Shown: positions 1 through 13,156, counted from the first letter of the stretch. The stretch is DNA of 64,000 bases from Bagarius yarrelli (GCA_005784505.1 VCAZ01000106.1:980055-1044054); one strand, 5' to 3'. The notes: generated by a model not told the origin, from the letters alone. Translations and numbers: made by a program.

Positions 1-686
1 TTTATTCCAAAAACTAAGGCCTGTTCAATTTCTCTTGTATATCCATTTCTAGTTACAGGGGAGTTCTTTGACATTAAAATTTAATTGTTTTAATTAGTGT
101 ATTTCTCCTCCGCATGGCTCGTCCCGCTTTTAAATTCGTTGTATTTTTATCTATTTGTTTTACATTTTTAGAGTGTTACAGTATATTGTAATATGTATTG
201 CATTGCAATATATTGTGATATTTTGTATCATGACCCATGTAGCATACTGTGAAGCCCTTGCCGTTACACAGCCTTATGTAGAGAGATAATATCTAAAAAA
301 AAACTGTGTTTGCTTTCAATTTTAAGAACTAAGAATCCAATCAATTTCTTTTCTTTCTCTACATATGGATTCATTTGACTGAATTTTTTAAAACTTCCTC
401 CAGCATTTGCTCCTTACGCTACATAAAAATGTGAATATATTTAATAATCTCAGACATCCAAGTGTTTAAACCAAATGCCAATTTATTTTCCAATTATTTG
501 AAGTCAACAATGGTTAAATAAGCAAGAAACTAATAACAATGATATTCCTTTTTATAATGAATAAGATCAAATTAGTGATTATCGGCACCCCTTTGTTATA
601 TTGGTTTAAAAATATAAATATAAAAATATATTTTTTAGAAATAACATGTATGAAGTGATGATCTTTTTATTACCATATAAAAGCAG

Positions 687-845
687 TTTACATTTACATC
701 TACAGCATTTGGCAGTTGCCCTTATCCAGAGCAGCTTACAGGTTAAGGGCCTTGCTCAGGGGCCGAACAGTGGCAAATTGGTGGCGCTGGGAACCCTGAT
801 CTTCTAGTTAGCGGTCCAACATCTAAACCACTGCACTGCCACTTT
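687..845 (+). repeat. Fish dispersed SINE-like repeat, copy 1
   Basis: Begins with the shared TTTACATTTACATCTACAGC head, then CATTTGGCAG and CCTTATCCAGAGC. It continues with the middle block (GCCTTGCTCAGGGGCC) and ends with the AACCACTGCACTGCCACTTT tail. Same architecture as the copies at 6091, 23195 (minus) and 62529. Confidence 0.75.
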
Positions 846-1848
846 CTCAAATTGATAATGTTAAAAAAACAATTGTTTCAAAAGTTTTCGCACCCCTGCC
901 TAGGGTGCAAACACAAATATGCTTCTGGTGCTGTATCACAGTTTTGTATCCTGGCTACACTGTAAGTGCTGTAATTTATAAGAAGCTTTTCCTGTGCAGC
1001 CCTTCGAAACAGCCCTTGTTATAAAGAAAAAAAATCTGATCACAACATTTTAGTGGGAAAAATCTTTTCGTCCATCATAACTTTCTGGAAGTTTCCAATA
1101 CTTTTGGAATTGATTCAAACTGTCCCGCCTGAGAAGCCTGAATTTGAGCCTTGGGGTCTGTTGTATTGGGTCTTGACAGACAGTTGCAGTATTGAATAGC
1201 ATGATGCTGCGCGCTGTAACGGCGTATCATGCGGTAGGTATTACATTGTGTTGCAGTAGAGCGGTAGTGTGCAAACCGTCCGGCGTTATTGAAACAGCTT
1301 GTAAGCTACATTACAAGAGTAATAAGATTTCGCCTACGATTAACAAAGTTTAAAAAAAAAAAAAACCTCTTTCTATTTTAAACTTCTGCAGTCGAATAAA
1401 AAAATCCTATCAAACTCTAATCACCCTCCACATTTTCCAGTCTCGTCTCGCTGTTCTTCAGGCACTAAAGAATACGTTCATTAAAACATTTTTCTAGTAA
1501 ATATGAATCATGGCTCTGGTGTAACAGTGAACCTCTTTCCTCTTAAACATACAGCAGTAGGAGCTTACTGTTATATGAGTCGTCTAAATCCTTAATCTTT
1601 ATCTTCACTTAACCCTGTCTGTTCCAGGATGTATCAAGGCTAATGTTGACTACACAGTGAAAGATTTTCCAAATCTTTAAAGATTTTCCAAATGTAAGAG
1701 ATCACGAACATGAGAACAAAAACTCCTAGTTTAACCTTTTTACTCCTGTAGTAAAAAATAAAAGCATTTATTTGCCACATATAATTTACAACAAATTTAG
1801 TTTCCCCCTATTAGAAAGTTGGGATCAAAGCGCAGTGTCAGCTATGAT

Positions 1849-1935
1849 ACAGCTCCACCCTGGAGCAGGAAGGGTTAGGGGTCTTGCCCGAGGACCCAAC
1901 AATGGCAGACTGGCAGCAGTTGGGCTCGAACCAAA
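1849..1935 (+). repeat. Fragment of the SINE-like repeat, middle block
   Basis: Only the middle block is present (GGGTCTTGCCCGAGGACCCA, then a TGGCAGACTGGCAGC-like stretch and GGGCTCGAACC). It matches the internal part of the fuller copies; head and tail are missing or too diverged. Confidence 0.55.
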
Positions 1936-2681
1936 CAACAATTTAGTGCCTGGGGTGTGCTGTGATGTGACAAAGACAGCACACCGCACACCAACCGATT
2001 TTCATCCTGACTGTGAACAAACAAAAACTATTACAAACGATTACAACAAATAAATTGCAACCTACTACATACTGCAATCTAGTTAAACTACTACAACCCC
2101 TATGACAGTAAATGTACCCCACTCTATATCTAGTGTATCTATGGCAACAGCTAGAACCATCTATTACGCTTGTTTCCTTAGCTAACGGAACCTGGTCAAA
2201 TTATGACAGATGTTACAAACTGTTACACCAATTTCAACAATTAGCTCACAACCTTAGCAACCCAATACAATCAACACCAACACCAACATGTATAACAACG
2301 TCTACAAAACATCTTACAGTTTGTTAGGTACTACACCGCTCATACAAATCTAGGGTATTTATTTTACTACGATATTTATTACAACCCGAACACACCTACA
2401 CCAAAAATCATATAACACATATCAAACTAACTATTATTTTAAGTTAGTACACCTGTAACAACAATCTAGTACATCCTTTACATGTCTGTCTTCTTACAAG
2501 CTACCAAAGACCTTTTACCTAATGTATTGAAATCGACTCTACCTACTACATCGACCGTGCCGAGCATGATCTTAAAAAAAACCCCACAGATCTGAAGCTA
2601 CAGGAGTGTTACATGGTACGTTCTTAGACCCTTGCTGTGCTACAAGAATCTTGAACTTTTGAACTGGCACACCGACTAACA

Positions 2682-2686
<5 letters not shown>

Positions 2687-2756
<70 letters not shown>
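2687..2756. repeat. (TA)n microsatellite
   Basis: About 35 uninterrupted TA units inside the leftmost ephb3 intron, at the end of a G-poor stretch. Confidence 0.95.
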
Positions 2757-2757
<1 letters not shown>

Positions 2758-4536
2758 CCCTTTAAAATCCAATCCCTTAAAGAGGTCCGATAAAAGCAGA
2801 CGGCTATTCCAAGTCACTTTGAACGAACTAATCAGGGCGGTATATCCAAAAATTTATATAACGTTATTTTTTAGAATTATACCGTTTTTACTGTATTTGA
2901 CCTTTTTTCATGCATGACCAGGCAATAATTAGAGGTACATTGAAAAACACAAACAGAAAAAAATATTTTTTCTATTCCCGCCATTGCGTTGAGGACTTGG
3001 AAATGTAGGAAATGGCATTAATGTGAAAGGGTATAGAAGTACTTAAAGTTTCTGTTGATGACAATACATTTGCAAGCGGTTACTCTTAAAAGATGCTAAA
3101 CAAACACTACTGTTATCTGTGCTCTTAACTTACCACTTAAAGACACTGACTCTAACCTTCTGTACTGCATTGCAACAGTAATTGAGCCTCACTTTAACTA
3201 GCATTACTTTCCTCTGCTAAAGGATGCCAGTAACATGCAACACTATTGATTTTTATTTTAAAATGTTATCATTTTCATTTTGAATAAATGTTATAATAAT
3301 GTGCTACTATTCAACCCCGGAAAACAATAAGAACGAAAATACAGTGCTAACATATAAAGTTAAAGCTCAGGTGCCACAACAATGGGTTTTCCTTTCACGT
3401 AACTTTAACAAATGTATTATTTTACATGTAAAATTTCTTGCATTTTAATACAATGCAAATACAAAGCAACATATCTAAATAAAGTATCCCTTTTTTACGC
3501 AATCCTGTGTGACAGGAAGCAGCATAAAAAGCTGAGCTCTAAATGCGTCACAGCTTCTATTAGAATATACCGCTTAGAAAACGCTATTAAAATGTCAATG
3601 AGTTTAAAATTTTACTCTGTAAATATTAAAAAAACGATAAAAAAGCCGCGCTCTGGACAGCGTAGCCTTCGCATGTTTGACACTGGCGGTTTTTGATAAG
3701 TTCGGCTTGCCATAATTGTGCAATCAGATTGATTTCCGCTGACTTTTGCATTTGCTTTCGTTCTAACACTTTTGGTGCTGAACGGAGATCTGGTGGTTTC
3801 TCCGCCATCAATCTGATGATAGCAACGAATACTACACCATCAGAGTAAGTTGTGAATGCGGCACAAACTTGAAAATACTGGACAAACGGCGTCCGGTTTT
3901 TGATTCCAAAGGGGACACGCTATTTCATTTTCAAATAGGCTACAAGATAATTTTAAGGGACAGGTGACCACCGAAGACTCAAGCTACAGCGCGGTTCAGA
4001 TTTAGTTTGTATTATTGCGGTATACTAAAAATTAATATTATAATAAACACCATGTTCAGTATAAACCGGTATACCGCCCTGCATTACTAAACACCTTGCA
4101 CATATTTATTCTGAAGGCATCACCCCTCATGGAACTGTGGTGTGACAGGACAGGTTTGGTTTTGAGAAGCAAAGGATCTAGAATGCAAAGTAATTAACAG
4201 CACCGTCCAAACCAAACGAACTTCTGGAACAAACTAATCCGTTTTTTTCCTGATTGATATTAAGTGCAGACTCCTCCGTGAAATCCATATACATAATAAC
4301 ATGCAATCATTTTGCCACAAAGCTGTAAGTAATCAAGCTGTTTGTTTCGCAGACTTGCGTGAGTGCCTGTGATGTTGGTGATTCAATCTGCGTGTGTGCA
4401 CAATTAGCCTACAGGCTAAGTGGTTCCGGATTTGCTTTGATAATGGCGAGAAAGGTGACCATTCAACATTTATTTATTCTGTGTCATCAGACAAATTAAA
4501 CATGCTCAACGAGGCAGGAAAGCACAGGAGACTTAC

Positions 4537-5571
4537 TGGTGCAGGGCGAGTCAGGAGAGTCACCGTCAGCGCGGTAGTACCCGTTCTGACAGGGGCACAC
4601 GGCTGATGCGGCGGACGTGGCTCGGCTGAAAGGTGGACACGGAGTGCAGAATCCTTCGCCCTGTTTGGATTTGAAGGAGCCAGGAGTGCATGCTGAAAAG
4701 GAGAGGAAGCAGAGGAACAAAGGTCACTGCAGGCAGCATGTTTTGTCTTTCTGACTGCAGGCAAAACACAGCCAGAATTTTAAATGCCTGTGAATTAATA
4801 CATTTTAAAAATAACAAAAGTGATACCATCACTGCTGGGAAGTGTTAAGTTTCAAGTGAATTGGTATCTCCCAGCTTCTAGTTGATTAAACACATCTAAT
4901 CCAGGTAATCAGCAGTGGTTAGGGCAAAGATAGTTGAAAAACTTGGGGTGCCCCCCACTGGTCCAAACCTAATTTATGCTGTGAATTTTTTTTACAGTGC
5001 TGACAATTTCTTTTTTCTTCTTCTTTGCAGTTGGACATCTCATTAAGGCTCTTTAATTATATCTCAAGAAATTGTTACCCAAAAAAATAATGGCGCCCTT
5101 TTACCATGATCAGTTTGCATACGGTATCATTAATGTATTAGAAAAGTTCTTAAAACACACAAAGCATTTTTACACCCTGACATGCACATGCTTTCTCGCA
5201 GTACACAATCAGAGCGCGTAACCCTTCTCCATCCCATTCTGAAAGGAATCAACTTGAAAATAGCTGGAAGAGAAAAGAGAGTCACATTGGAATGCCAGCT
5301 GCCTGCATTATTGCTCTACACACTGCAGTGGCTGAATTACACCTTGGCTACCAGGCCTGCTTCAGTATTCCACCCATGATATATATTAGTTCCTGACTGA
5401 AGGAGAAAGTGTGAGGATAATAAGAAAGTGGAAAATCCAAGCAAGTGGCCCCTTAACAGGCATAGCACTCTGCATTCAGATAGGTGCAGGATGACGTAGA
5501 GGGATGGGAAGAGAAATAGGGGAGAAAAATTGCCAGAAAAATATGGGGAGAAAGATAGATATAGAAAAAGG

Positions 5572-5633
<62 letters not shown>

Positions 5634-5761
5634 GCAGATAGAGAAAGTGAGATAAAGTGGATAGGGGTAGGTAATTGAAGGAGAGACATATGGTGAGAAA
5701 GAGACAAGGCAGAGACAGAAAGACATATGGTGGGAGAGAGAAAGAGACAGAGAGAGGAAGG

Positions 5762-5792
<31 letters not shown>

Positions 5793-8700
5793 AGAGAGGA
5801 AGAAAGATGAAAAACTAATATTCAGCAAATTAGACATACCACTGTGAAAGAGAGAAAAAGACAAAGACGGAAACAGATAAAGTGTAAAGAGTATGCATGT
5901 GAGAGAAAGCGGGAGGGAGAGAGATAGAGTAACAGATACAAAGAGAGAGACGAACAGAGAGATAGGTTGAGATTTATCATGAGAAAGAAAGTAATTAGGA
6001 AAAATGAAAGAGTAAGCGAAAAATAAAGGGGAAGAGGTACAGGGTAAAACAGACAACAATGGAAAAGAGATTTAGAACAATGGATGTGCGACATTTGGCA
6101 GGCGTTGTTATCCAGAGCGACTTACATTTATCTCTTTTTTTGATCAACCAACTGAGCAGTTAGCGACTAAGGGTCTTGCACAGGGGCCCAGCAGTGCCAG
6201 CTTGGTGGTGCTGAAAATTAAACTTAAGACTTTCCAGTTCGCAGTTTAACGCCTTAACCACTGAGCTACCACTTCCCCAAAAGGAGTGCAATAGTAAAAT
6301 AACAGAAAAGCCAAATATTTGTAAAAAAATTGAGAACCTGCATAATATATAGACAGGATGGGTAAACGATAGACGTTGAGAAAGAAAACAAAGTGCAAAA
6401 AAGGAGGAAACAAACAGATGCATACAGAGATACTAAATGGTAACAGAGATGCCTGAGTTAAGCGTTAGCTGTGTCTGGCCAGAGATGTGATAGAGGAAAT
6501 TAAACCACCACCGCTATCCTCGCTCTCTATCTCACTACACAAATAACCCACCCCCACACCACTCATCTTTCTGAGCTCTTGGCCGAGTGCTGGTCTGGTG
6601 GCGTGCAACAACCCCGCAGGGAATCATCTATCAGTCTTTCAAGACTTGCCCTTAACCTTGAGTGACCATATGGAAACGAATGGAGCTCATCTGATCTTTG
6701 AACTCTGTAGAACTCCACTGCATTTGCAGGTTGCTTCTTTGATTACCTTAGCCTGTATTAACTTTCACCCCTATACACCTCCCTGTTCAAACCCCTCGTT
6801 TTCTCTCTCTCTCTCTCCCTCTCTTTTATTTGTTTGTAAGATGTCTTTCTCTCTCTGGATTATTCGGTTAGTACATCCCCCTCTCTTTTTTTCAGCAGCA
6901 CCATCCATCTCCGCTCTATCGCTCTGTTAGGACTTTGTCAGATCTGTCAGGAACAGCTCTTGCTGGAAGCTTTGTTCTTTGACGTTGCTGCAGTCCTCAA
7001 CCAGTTACTGATCGGCTTTTCTCTCCCTCTGTTTAGCGTGCTCCAGCTCTGAGGAGACACGGCAGTGTGCACACACCAGCTGCAGCCAATCCCTCACATT
7101 CTTCCAAACATAAAGAGCTTCTACAAATCCGCCTGTCCGTCTAATTCGGAGTTAAACTCTAATTCTAATTCTCACTGAAAGCCCCTCTCTCAAGTTCTGC
7201 GAGCCTTGTGACTAACAACTTTACCATCCAATTAGTTCTTCCAGGTTTAATCCCTTTAAGCCATTGAGAAACCTGATAATTTACTGTATCTGTGCAGAGA
7301 ATAGTGCCAAGGGCCCCTTTTTGACCTCAAAATAATCACTAACCGTGTTAAGAGAAATAAAACCCACCTTCTGACCTTGGCATCTATGCTTTCCAAATTG
7401 TGCCATGTGCCAGAAACATTTCAGCAGGTTTCTAGGAACAGACACTTAGGGCCTGATAAACCCCACTTACCCTGACACTGGGTGTCTTTCTTGGCTGGCT
7501 CAAAACCTGGCATGCAGGTGCAGGATCCCACGGGAACCATCCACTCGCCATCTCCATTGCAGTAGAGCTTGAGCGGGACAGACACCTCGACAGCGTTGGG
7601 CACGCATGCGCCAGTAGCAATGACCAGTGAGGTGGCCTCTGCACCTGTCGCTGTTTCAGGGAAGACTGCAAAGCTAGCGATGGTAGTAGAACACTTCTTA
7701 AAGAAGACCCGAGCAGAGATCAGTGACATACAAGCTCCCAAGTCCTGGAAGGCCAAGTAGAAACCAGCTTTGGAAAGTGGTCCAAAGCTGCGCAATTTGG
7801 TGTTGACGATCCCCGATTCTAACAAAGAAAAACTCTCGTCAGGGGCAATGGTGTCGACCTGGGGGCAAAGGGTCAGAGGTTAAAGAAGTGGTAATAATAG
7901 GCACACATCTTTGAATCACTATATAAAAAGGCAAAAACTATTGAAAAAACATGACTTCTAGTAGGGTATTGATATTCGTGTGCTTTACTAACACTTCTTA
8001 TTATACAATCTTTGTCACTTTGTCTGTCCATAGAACCTTATCCACAATTCTGGTATTTTTGACACGATCATCATGTATTTATTTCAAGCATAATTAACCC
8101 CACCAGTAAAGTGCCCCTCAAACAATTCAGTACCCAACTCATATCTGACCTTTACATATGGGTTCTCCCGCCACAGAGGGGTGTTTGCCGTGGCAGTATC
8201 TCCATCCGACTCATAATAGAACAGGTTGAACGTTTCTTTGCATGATCCAGGGATGTTTGGAATGCTAGCACAATCTCGCACAGAGAACTTGAGCTCCACA
8301 TAGACCCGCAGCACACCTCGGCGTGGAATGAAGTCTGTCCGAAGCCAGTTGTTCTGGTTGGGTTCCAGGACGTTACACACCTGATACGTTCGGATAGGGT
8401 TCATAGAGTCGTCGTAGCCACTTACCTCCTCCCACTGAAATAAAAAAAAGGGTAAAAAGAAAATAGAAAAGTAAGATGCATAAAATGTCAGAGGAGGGAA
8501 CAAAATCCTGAAAAGCCTGTTTGAGTCTATACTGGGCATTTGATTGCCAAGCGAGTATTAGATTCTCTAATAATTTTCTGGCTCTCATTGTTTTCAAAGA
8601 GATCTACAGGTTGCACTAAGCAGTCTTTCGGGCTTTGGACCAGACATAATGCTCGCCAAAACGCCTGAGTGAATTCTTATTTAGCAATCTGGGTAAATGT

Positions 8701-10234
8701 AATCCATTTTCCTAGGTGGCATTTGGGTCGGGGAACTTCACACTATACAATTAAGAAGCAGTGCGGCAAGGGGGAAAGCATGTGTTTATCTCGGGGTGCG
8801 CGGGAGCGCATTACTTATAATGATGTATGGGTTTTGACGTGCCAGACAACGAGCGCCAGCCAGCAGAAAGGACCAGACCGCTTAAGATTGTTGCCATGGC
8901 AACCCATCGTTTCCATTGACTGACTCTGCATGCAGAGTCCAAAGACAAATCGTACTACAGAAGCTGCATGGAAAGAGGGATGGAGGGTGTTGGGAGAGCT
9001 CTGTCAAGCTTAAGGTCAGAATATATAGTCCACAACTCCCTTACCAGTTTTATGGCAGTGTGTTTCAGGTGTAGGAGGAAAAAAAAAATTTTTATAACTG
9101 GAACCTGCCTACAGAACAAATCTTTCTATCCATAGAGACTGTTTTTCTTTGTCCTTTGTCTACAATTGTGTAGGCAGGCAATAGCAGACAAACAGTACAC
9201 TTGCACTCACCCCACTTTCTGGATAGGTGGTCCAGGCTAGCTCGGTTGTGGCCCACTTGCTGTCCATAAGTGTCTCTGCAAGTCAAAGATAATCAGTAAA
9301 CAAATATATCCAAATGTAATGAAACATTGCATGCATCCAGGCCCTGTCTTTTTCCAACCCAGAGCTCATCACGGATTAGCATTCTCTCTCTCTCTCTGCA
9401 TTATCTGCTGCATGCCTAATCACTATTTTTGTGCCAGCATATAGATAATGCTGCCTTCGTTTATCTGTCCTCAACAGCAAAAGCCTGTGGCTCAGATGGA
9501 ATAAGGCCCTGTTGCTTTGCCCATACAGAGGCACGCAGCACCTTCGGGACATTTACTGTCCTCTAAATATACTCCAATCAGTGGAGCAAAAAGTAGCCAG
9601 CGCACGGCTAGCGCACATGCTAATGTTTTATTCACTTTGTTGAGGCGCCGCTCGATGAGGCTGAGCGCTTGCTTCAAATTAGCACCGCTCTCACATCTGC
9701 GGGCTTCTGCATGAAATATTTAGAGCAGAACGTTAACTTAGCCGATTAGGTCTTGGGAAAATACCATTCTGGCGTTAAAGACACACACACACACACACAC
9801 ACACAAAAGACACTTGTGCGTAGACACAGCAGACACAAATTTTTACACTGTTTATGCGTATTGTATATCTTCCTCCCATTGGTGTGTAAATTCCTGAGTT
9901 AACATGGCACCATTAAGCGCATCACACTGTGGAAAATATTCATATAATTATAATTAGATGGAAGGCGCTTTTGATCAATTCCTTAATACCAGACCGCCTT
10001 TTTAAAGACATGCTTCGAAACTGCACCTTTGTTTGAGCTTTAGTGTATCTCGTGGACACTTTTGAGGATTACTCTAGAGATTTTCTCCAGTATCTGGATC
10101 CAGGATTTACTTTTTTTTTTACACAGATCTTCTTATCAGATTGATAGGGGGAAAGGGGGGGGGGGGCAACAATAACATAGCATTATATTAGACGTGCCGA
10201 TGGGAGCACAGGAAACTGTAATAACATCGTACTA

Positions 10235-10296
<62 letters not shown>

Positions 10297-10303
10297 ATAT
10301 ATA

Positions 10304-10383
<80 letters not shown>

Positions 10384-10399
10384 TATATATAGATATAGA

Positions 10400-10493
<94 letters not shown>

Positions 10494-12446
10494 GCTAGAC
10501 ATGTAATAGTGGTGGCAAATATATATCAGAATCTTGATGGCTTGATCAGAATTTGACCAGACTGAACACATTTTAAAAATGTTGTAATAAAAACCAATTT
10601 TACAAAAAAAATTATCTGTCAAAAAATCATAATTTATTATAATTTTAAGGAATATTGTTTTTTTTGTTTTTTTTTGGCTGAAGATTAATAAATATTAAAA
10701 CACATAAAACCCTGAACTCATAAGCGTTATGAGATAAAGTGATTGGTATGTAAATAGACACACCTCCTTGTTTAGATTTTCTACGTAAATGCACAATTTC
10801 TGAAACAAATTATATAATAAATTGCAGCAATTTCTTTGCAGACATCATAGCGGTTTCTGGATAGCAGCGCTTTGGGTCAGTGTTTCCTCTTATTAAGAAA
10901 ACGTCAGTTTTTAGTAATGACTGTTACAAAATGGCAACACTGGAGACTTTTTCTTTTTGCCTTTTATGCAGAAAACGGATTTTGCTCTGGTTTATTTAGA
11001 ATGTCCACCATACAATATACAATATATCACTCTTTAATAACAACTTCAGACCAATCAGATTTGAAGGATTCTGCAGAACTGTGATTGTGTATTAACTCTG
11101 CCAGGACAACGACGTTCCTAATGAGTATTAAAGATAAACAGTAATCGTACGGGTCGTCAACTGGAGAATACTTAAGGCACCTCTGTACAGAACATCATTT
11201 TTCAGACAGCTCCAGGACTTCCTCTGACAGATAAGCCCAGTTGACTCGGGGGACCAAGAAGCCGTTTCACACTTTCTTTTCTGTCACAGTGGAAATGGTG
11301 CACACTTGACCTCCAAGGGATGTGTAACTAATGTGCACTGCTAGAAAAACGGCATGACTACCTGGCCTAAGAGTATCTCACCCTTTCTCTCTATCCCTCA
11401 CACACACACACACACGCTCAGCATCGATTGAGCTCCCCCGCTGACACTGAAACTGATGAGGAATCGAGCCAAGAGTACGAGCCGAACCGAGGTGAGCGAG
11501 AAGGCAGCAATTCCTCCCTCCAATCAAGATTATCGAGACCCAGACAAGCTTTGAGGATGATGCTGCCTGCCAGGATGAAGTGCTGTGAAAGCATTTTCTT
11601 ACACAAGTCTTACACGAAGTGTGCTTTATGAATTTACAGCCAAGCAGGCGATGAGGATCCACGCCTTTGCGCCAGCTTGTCTGTGTTGTCTGTGTGTTCA
11701 ACACCACTGGACGTGTCACTCAGTCGACACTAGACTGCTTTTCGGCTCCTTTATCAGCAGACCTGGCTTCAGACGCCGGGCGTGACGGACACGACGGCAC
11801 AGCATCCTGACCTGGAAAAGTGGCCCGTTTTCCTCTTGTGCCTTTGAAACCTCAAGCTTGACCTGTTAGGCATGCATGCAACATGTACACACCATCATCA
11901 CATACCCATGCAGGCATGCATTTTTTTTGTACATGGGGTGCTTTTTTATGTGTATATGTATGTGTGTGTGGGCAAATGGGTTTGGGTTTGGAACAAAGCC
12001 AAGGCATTGAACACCCCAAACATGTAATCACTGCATTGCACAGAGATCCTATTGTGCCAGATTGAGAGGAAACAAACCCTGCAGGTTACAGACATGGAAG
12101 CCAACGGGACACCGATTTTACACCAAGCGCACACCTTTATGTTCTCACGCAATGTAGCACAACTCGGTTAAAAAAATAAAACGGGTAAAAGTGATATTTG
12201 TTAATAGAACACAAATTACGTTGAGGTTTGTCCGCATGCGCTGCTTTAATATCGACATTCTGATACTGGTAGAAAGAAAAAAAACGACTTTCTCCGACTG
12301 CTTTGGTGTGAAATTCGCCTTTTAGATTGAAAAATGTGCCTAAAATCGGTCATTTTGGGGGTTTTTTCTAAACAAATGGACTTACCTTCCACAGCAGACA
12401 CCACAGGCAGCAAAAGGCTGCACAAAACCAGCAAATAATCCATCAT
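4537..12446 (-). CDS. ephb3: Ephrin type-B receptor 3, N-terminal exons (partial; 3' exons off the left edge)
   Basis: Receptor tyrosine kinase for ephrin-B ligands, acting in cell-contact signalling at the plasma membrane. Five coding exons, minus strand: 12386-12446, 9211-9275, 8150-8434, 7471-7858, 4537-4692; all have GT/AG borders and join in frame to 318 residues. Exon 1 gives a signal peptide beginning with two Met (MMDYLLVLCSLLLPVVSA). Exons 2-4 encode the ephrin-binding domain (about residues 21-198; WEEVSGYD, RTYQVCNV, GSCKETFNL). The end of exon 4 and the 156-nt exon 5 encode the Cys-rich EGF-like part (GEWMVPVG, CPCQNGYYRAD). EPHB3 is preferred over EPHB1/2/4 because SIPNIPGSCKETFNLFYYE, VSVPLKLYCNGDGEW and FGPLSKAGFYLAFQD are EPHB3-like. 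FN3, transmembrane, kinase and SAM exons are not in the window. Odd point: the ligand-binding exon, normally about 670 nt in one piece, is split by a 291-bp intron (7859-8149). The family is certain; which teleost duplicate (a or b) is unknown. Confidence 0.93.
5440..6080. repeat. Long purine-rich tract with (GA)n core
   Basis: Around 600 bp almost entirely A and G on the plus strand, with a pure GA run at 5573-5631 and interrupted GA/GAAA repeats on both sides. It sits in the intron between ephb3 exons 5 and 4. The Ser/Leu reading frames it produces on the minus strand are low-complexity artefacts. Confidence 0.85.
6091..6280 (+). repeat. Fish dispersed SINE-like repeat, copy 3
   Basis: CATTTGGCAGGCGTTGTTAT head, AGAGCGACTTACATTTATCT, GGGTCTTGCACAGGGGCCCA middle, and CTTAACCACTGAGCTACCAC tail; inside an ephb3 intron. 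Confidence 0.75.
8890..8903. promoter_or_regulatory. Perfect palindromic RFX X-box in ephb3 intron 2
   Basis: GTTGCCATGGCAAC is an exact 14-bp palindrome. It matches the RFX-family X-box (two GTTGCC half-sites, 2-bp spacer). It lies in the intron between the second and third ephb3 coding exons. Function as an enhancer is inference. Confidence 0.45.
9779..9806. repeat. (CA)n microsatellite
   Basis: About 13 CA units in ephb3 intron 1. Confidence 0.9.
10236..10494. repeat. Long (AT)n array with AGATCT interruptions
   Basis: About 260 bp of alternating A/T broken by a few AGATCTATAT and ATCTATAT interruptions. It lies in ephb3 intron 1 and is self-complementary, so it could extrude as a cruciform. 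Confidence 0.95.
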
Positions 12447-12599
12447 GAAGCTTCCAACATGAAGCGCAGTTCGGACTAGACCATCACATGCGCCGGGAAA
12501 AAAACTCCAACCACAATATGACGACGAAGTAAAAAAAAAAAAAAGCTTTAACTGACTGATACATCCATATCCGCGCTATATCCGAAACCCCTTCTGTTG

Positions 12600-12885
12600 T
12601 TTTAAGCCCGATAAAACGCGAAGCATCTCTCTGTCTGTCTGTCTCTCTCTCGCTCTGTCTCTCTCTCTCTCTCTCTTTCTCCCCGCGCGCGCAGCTGTTA
12701 CAGTGTAACGCGTTACGGCTGTTACGTGTTCGGCATCGTCGCGATGAAAGAAGCTGTTGCTTCTCTGCGGACGGTCCAAAGGGCGGGGCTAAAACCGAGC
12801 GCGACCCACCAATGTGTGAATAGCGCGGGAGACAATAAAGGAGGTGGAGGATGGGGGGCGTTAGCTCCGCCCACACGCCCACCTT
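12600..12885 (-). promoter_or_regulatory. ephb3: Putative ephb3 promoter and 5' leader
   Basis: GC- and CpG-richer block just upstream of the ephb3 start in an otherwise AT-rich region. It carries GC boxes (GGGCGGGGCT at 12781-12790; CTCCGCCC and ACGCCCACC at about 12865-12883) and a CCAAT box in minus orientation (12809-12813). The likely leader at 12635-12682 is GA-rich on the coding strand. No TATA box was recognised. The transcription start is inferred, not seen. Confidence 0.55.
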
Positions 12886-12936
12886 TACCTGCAATTAATA
12901 TAAAATTTAAATTAATATAAAATTATAATACTGACT

Positions 12937-12994
12937 ACATTCTCTCTCTCTCTCTCTCCCTCTCTATCTCTCTCTAGCACACTTTTTCTATCCT

Positions 12995-13061
<67 letters not shown>

Positions 13062-13156
13062 CCCTCTCTCTCTCTATCTCTCACTCTCTCTCTCCCCCTA
13101 TTAATTTATTTAGTCACATTTTTTACATGTGACCTGTGTAAATAAGGTTGTGTAAA

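Larger units (their letters stand above)
1..4536 (-). other. Part of a long ephb3 intron, no exon seen
   Basis: Follows the donor of ephb3 exon 5 (4536 leftwards). No fibronectin type III exon could be found in either strand, so the next exon is probably off-window and this intron is longer than 4.5 kb. It holds two copies of the fish dispersed repeat, a G-poor segment (about 2030-2690) and a TA microsatellite. Confidence 0.6.
9276..12385 (-). other. ephb3 intron 1, no coding signal
   Basis: Between exons 1 and 2. Holds the CA and AT arrays and a poly-G run near 10150-10165. Translated frames here show no recognisable protein. Confidence 0.7.

Noticed and set aside
5337..6059. 240-residue minus-strand frame rich in Ser, Leu and Phe
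   Set aside because: It is the translation of the GA-rich purine tract inside an ephb3 intron; low complexity and no domain.
8405..8425. GAGGTAAGTGG inside an ephb3 exon, a perfect splice-donor match
   Set aside because: It encodes the conserved EEVSGYD motif and the true exon continues to 8150, so it is at most a cryptic donor.
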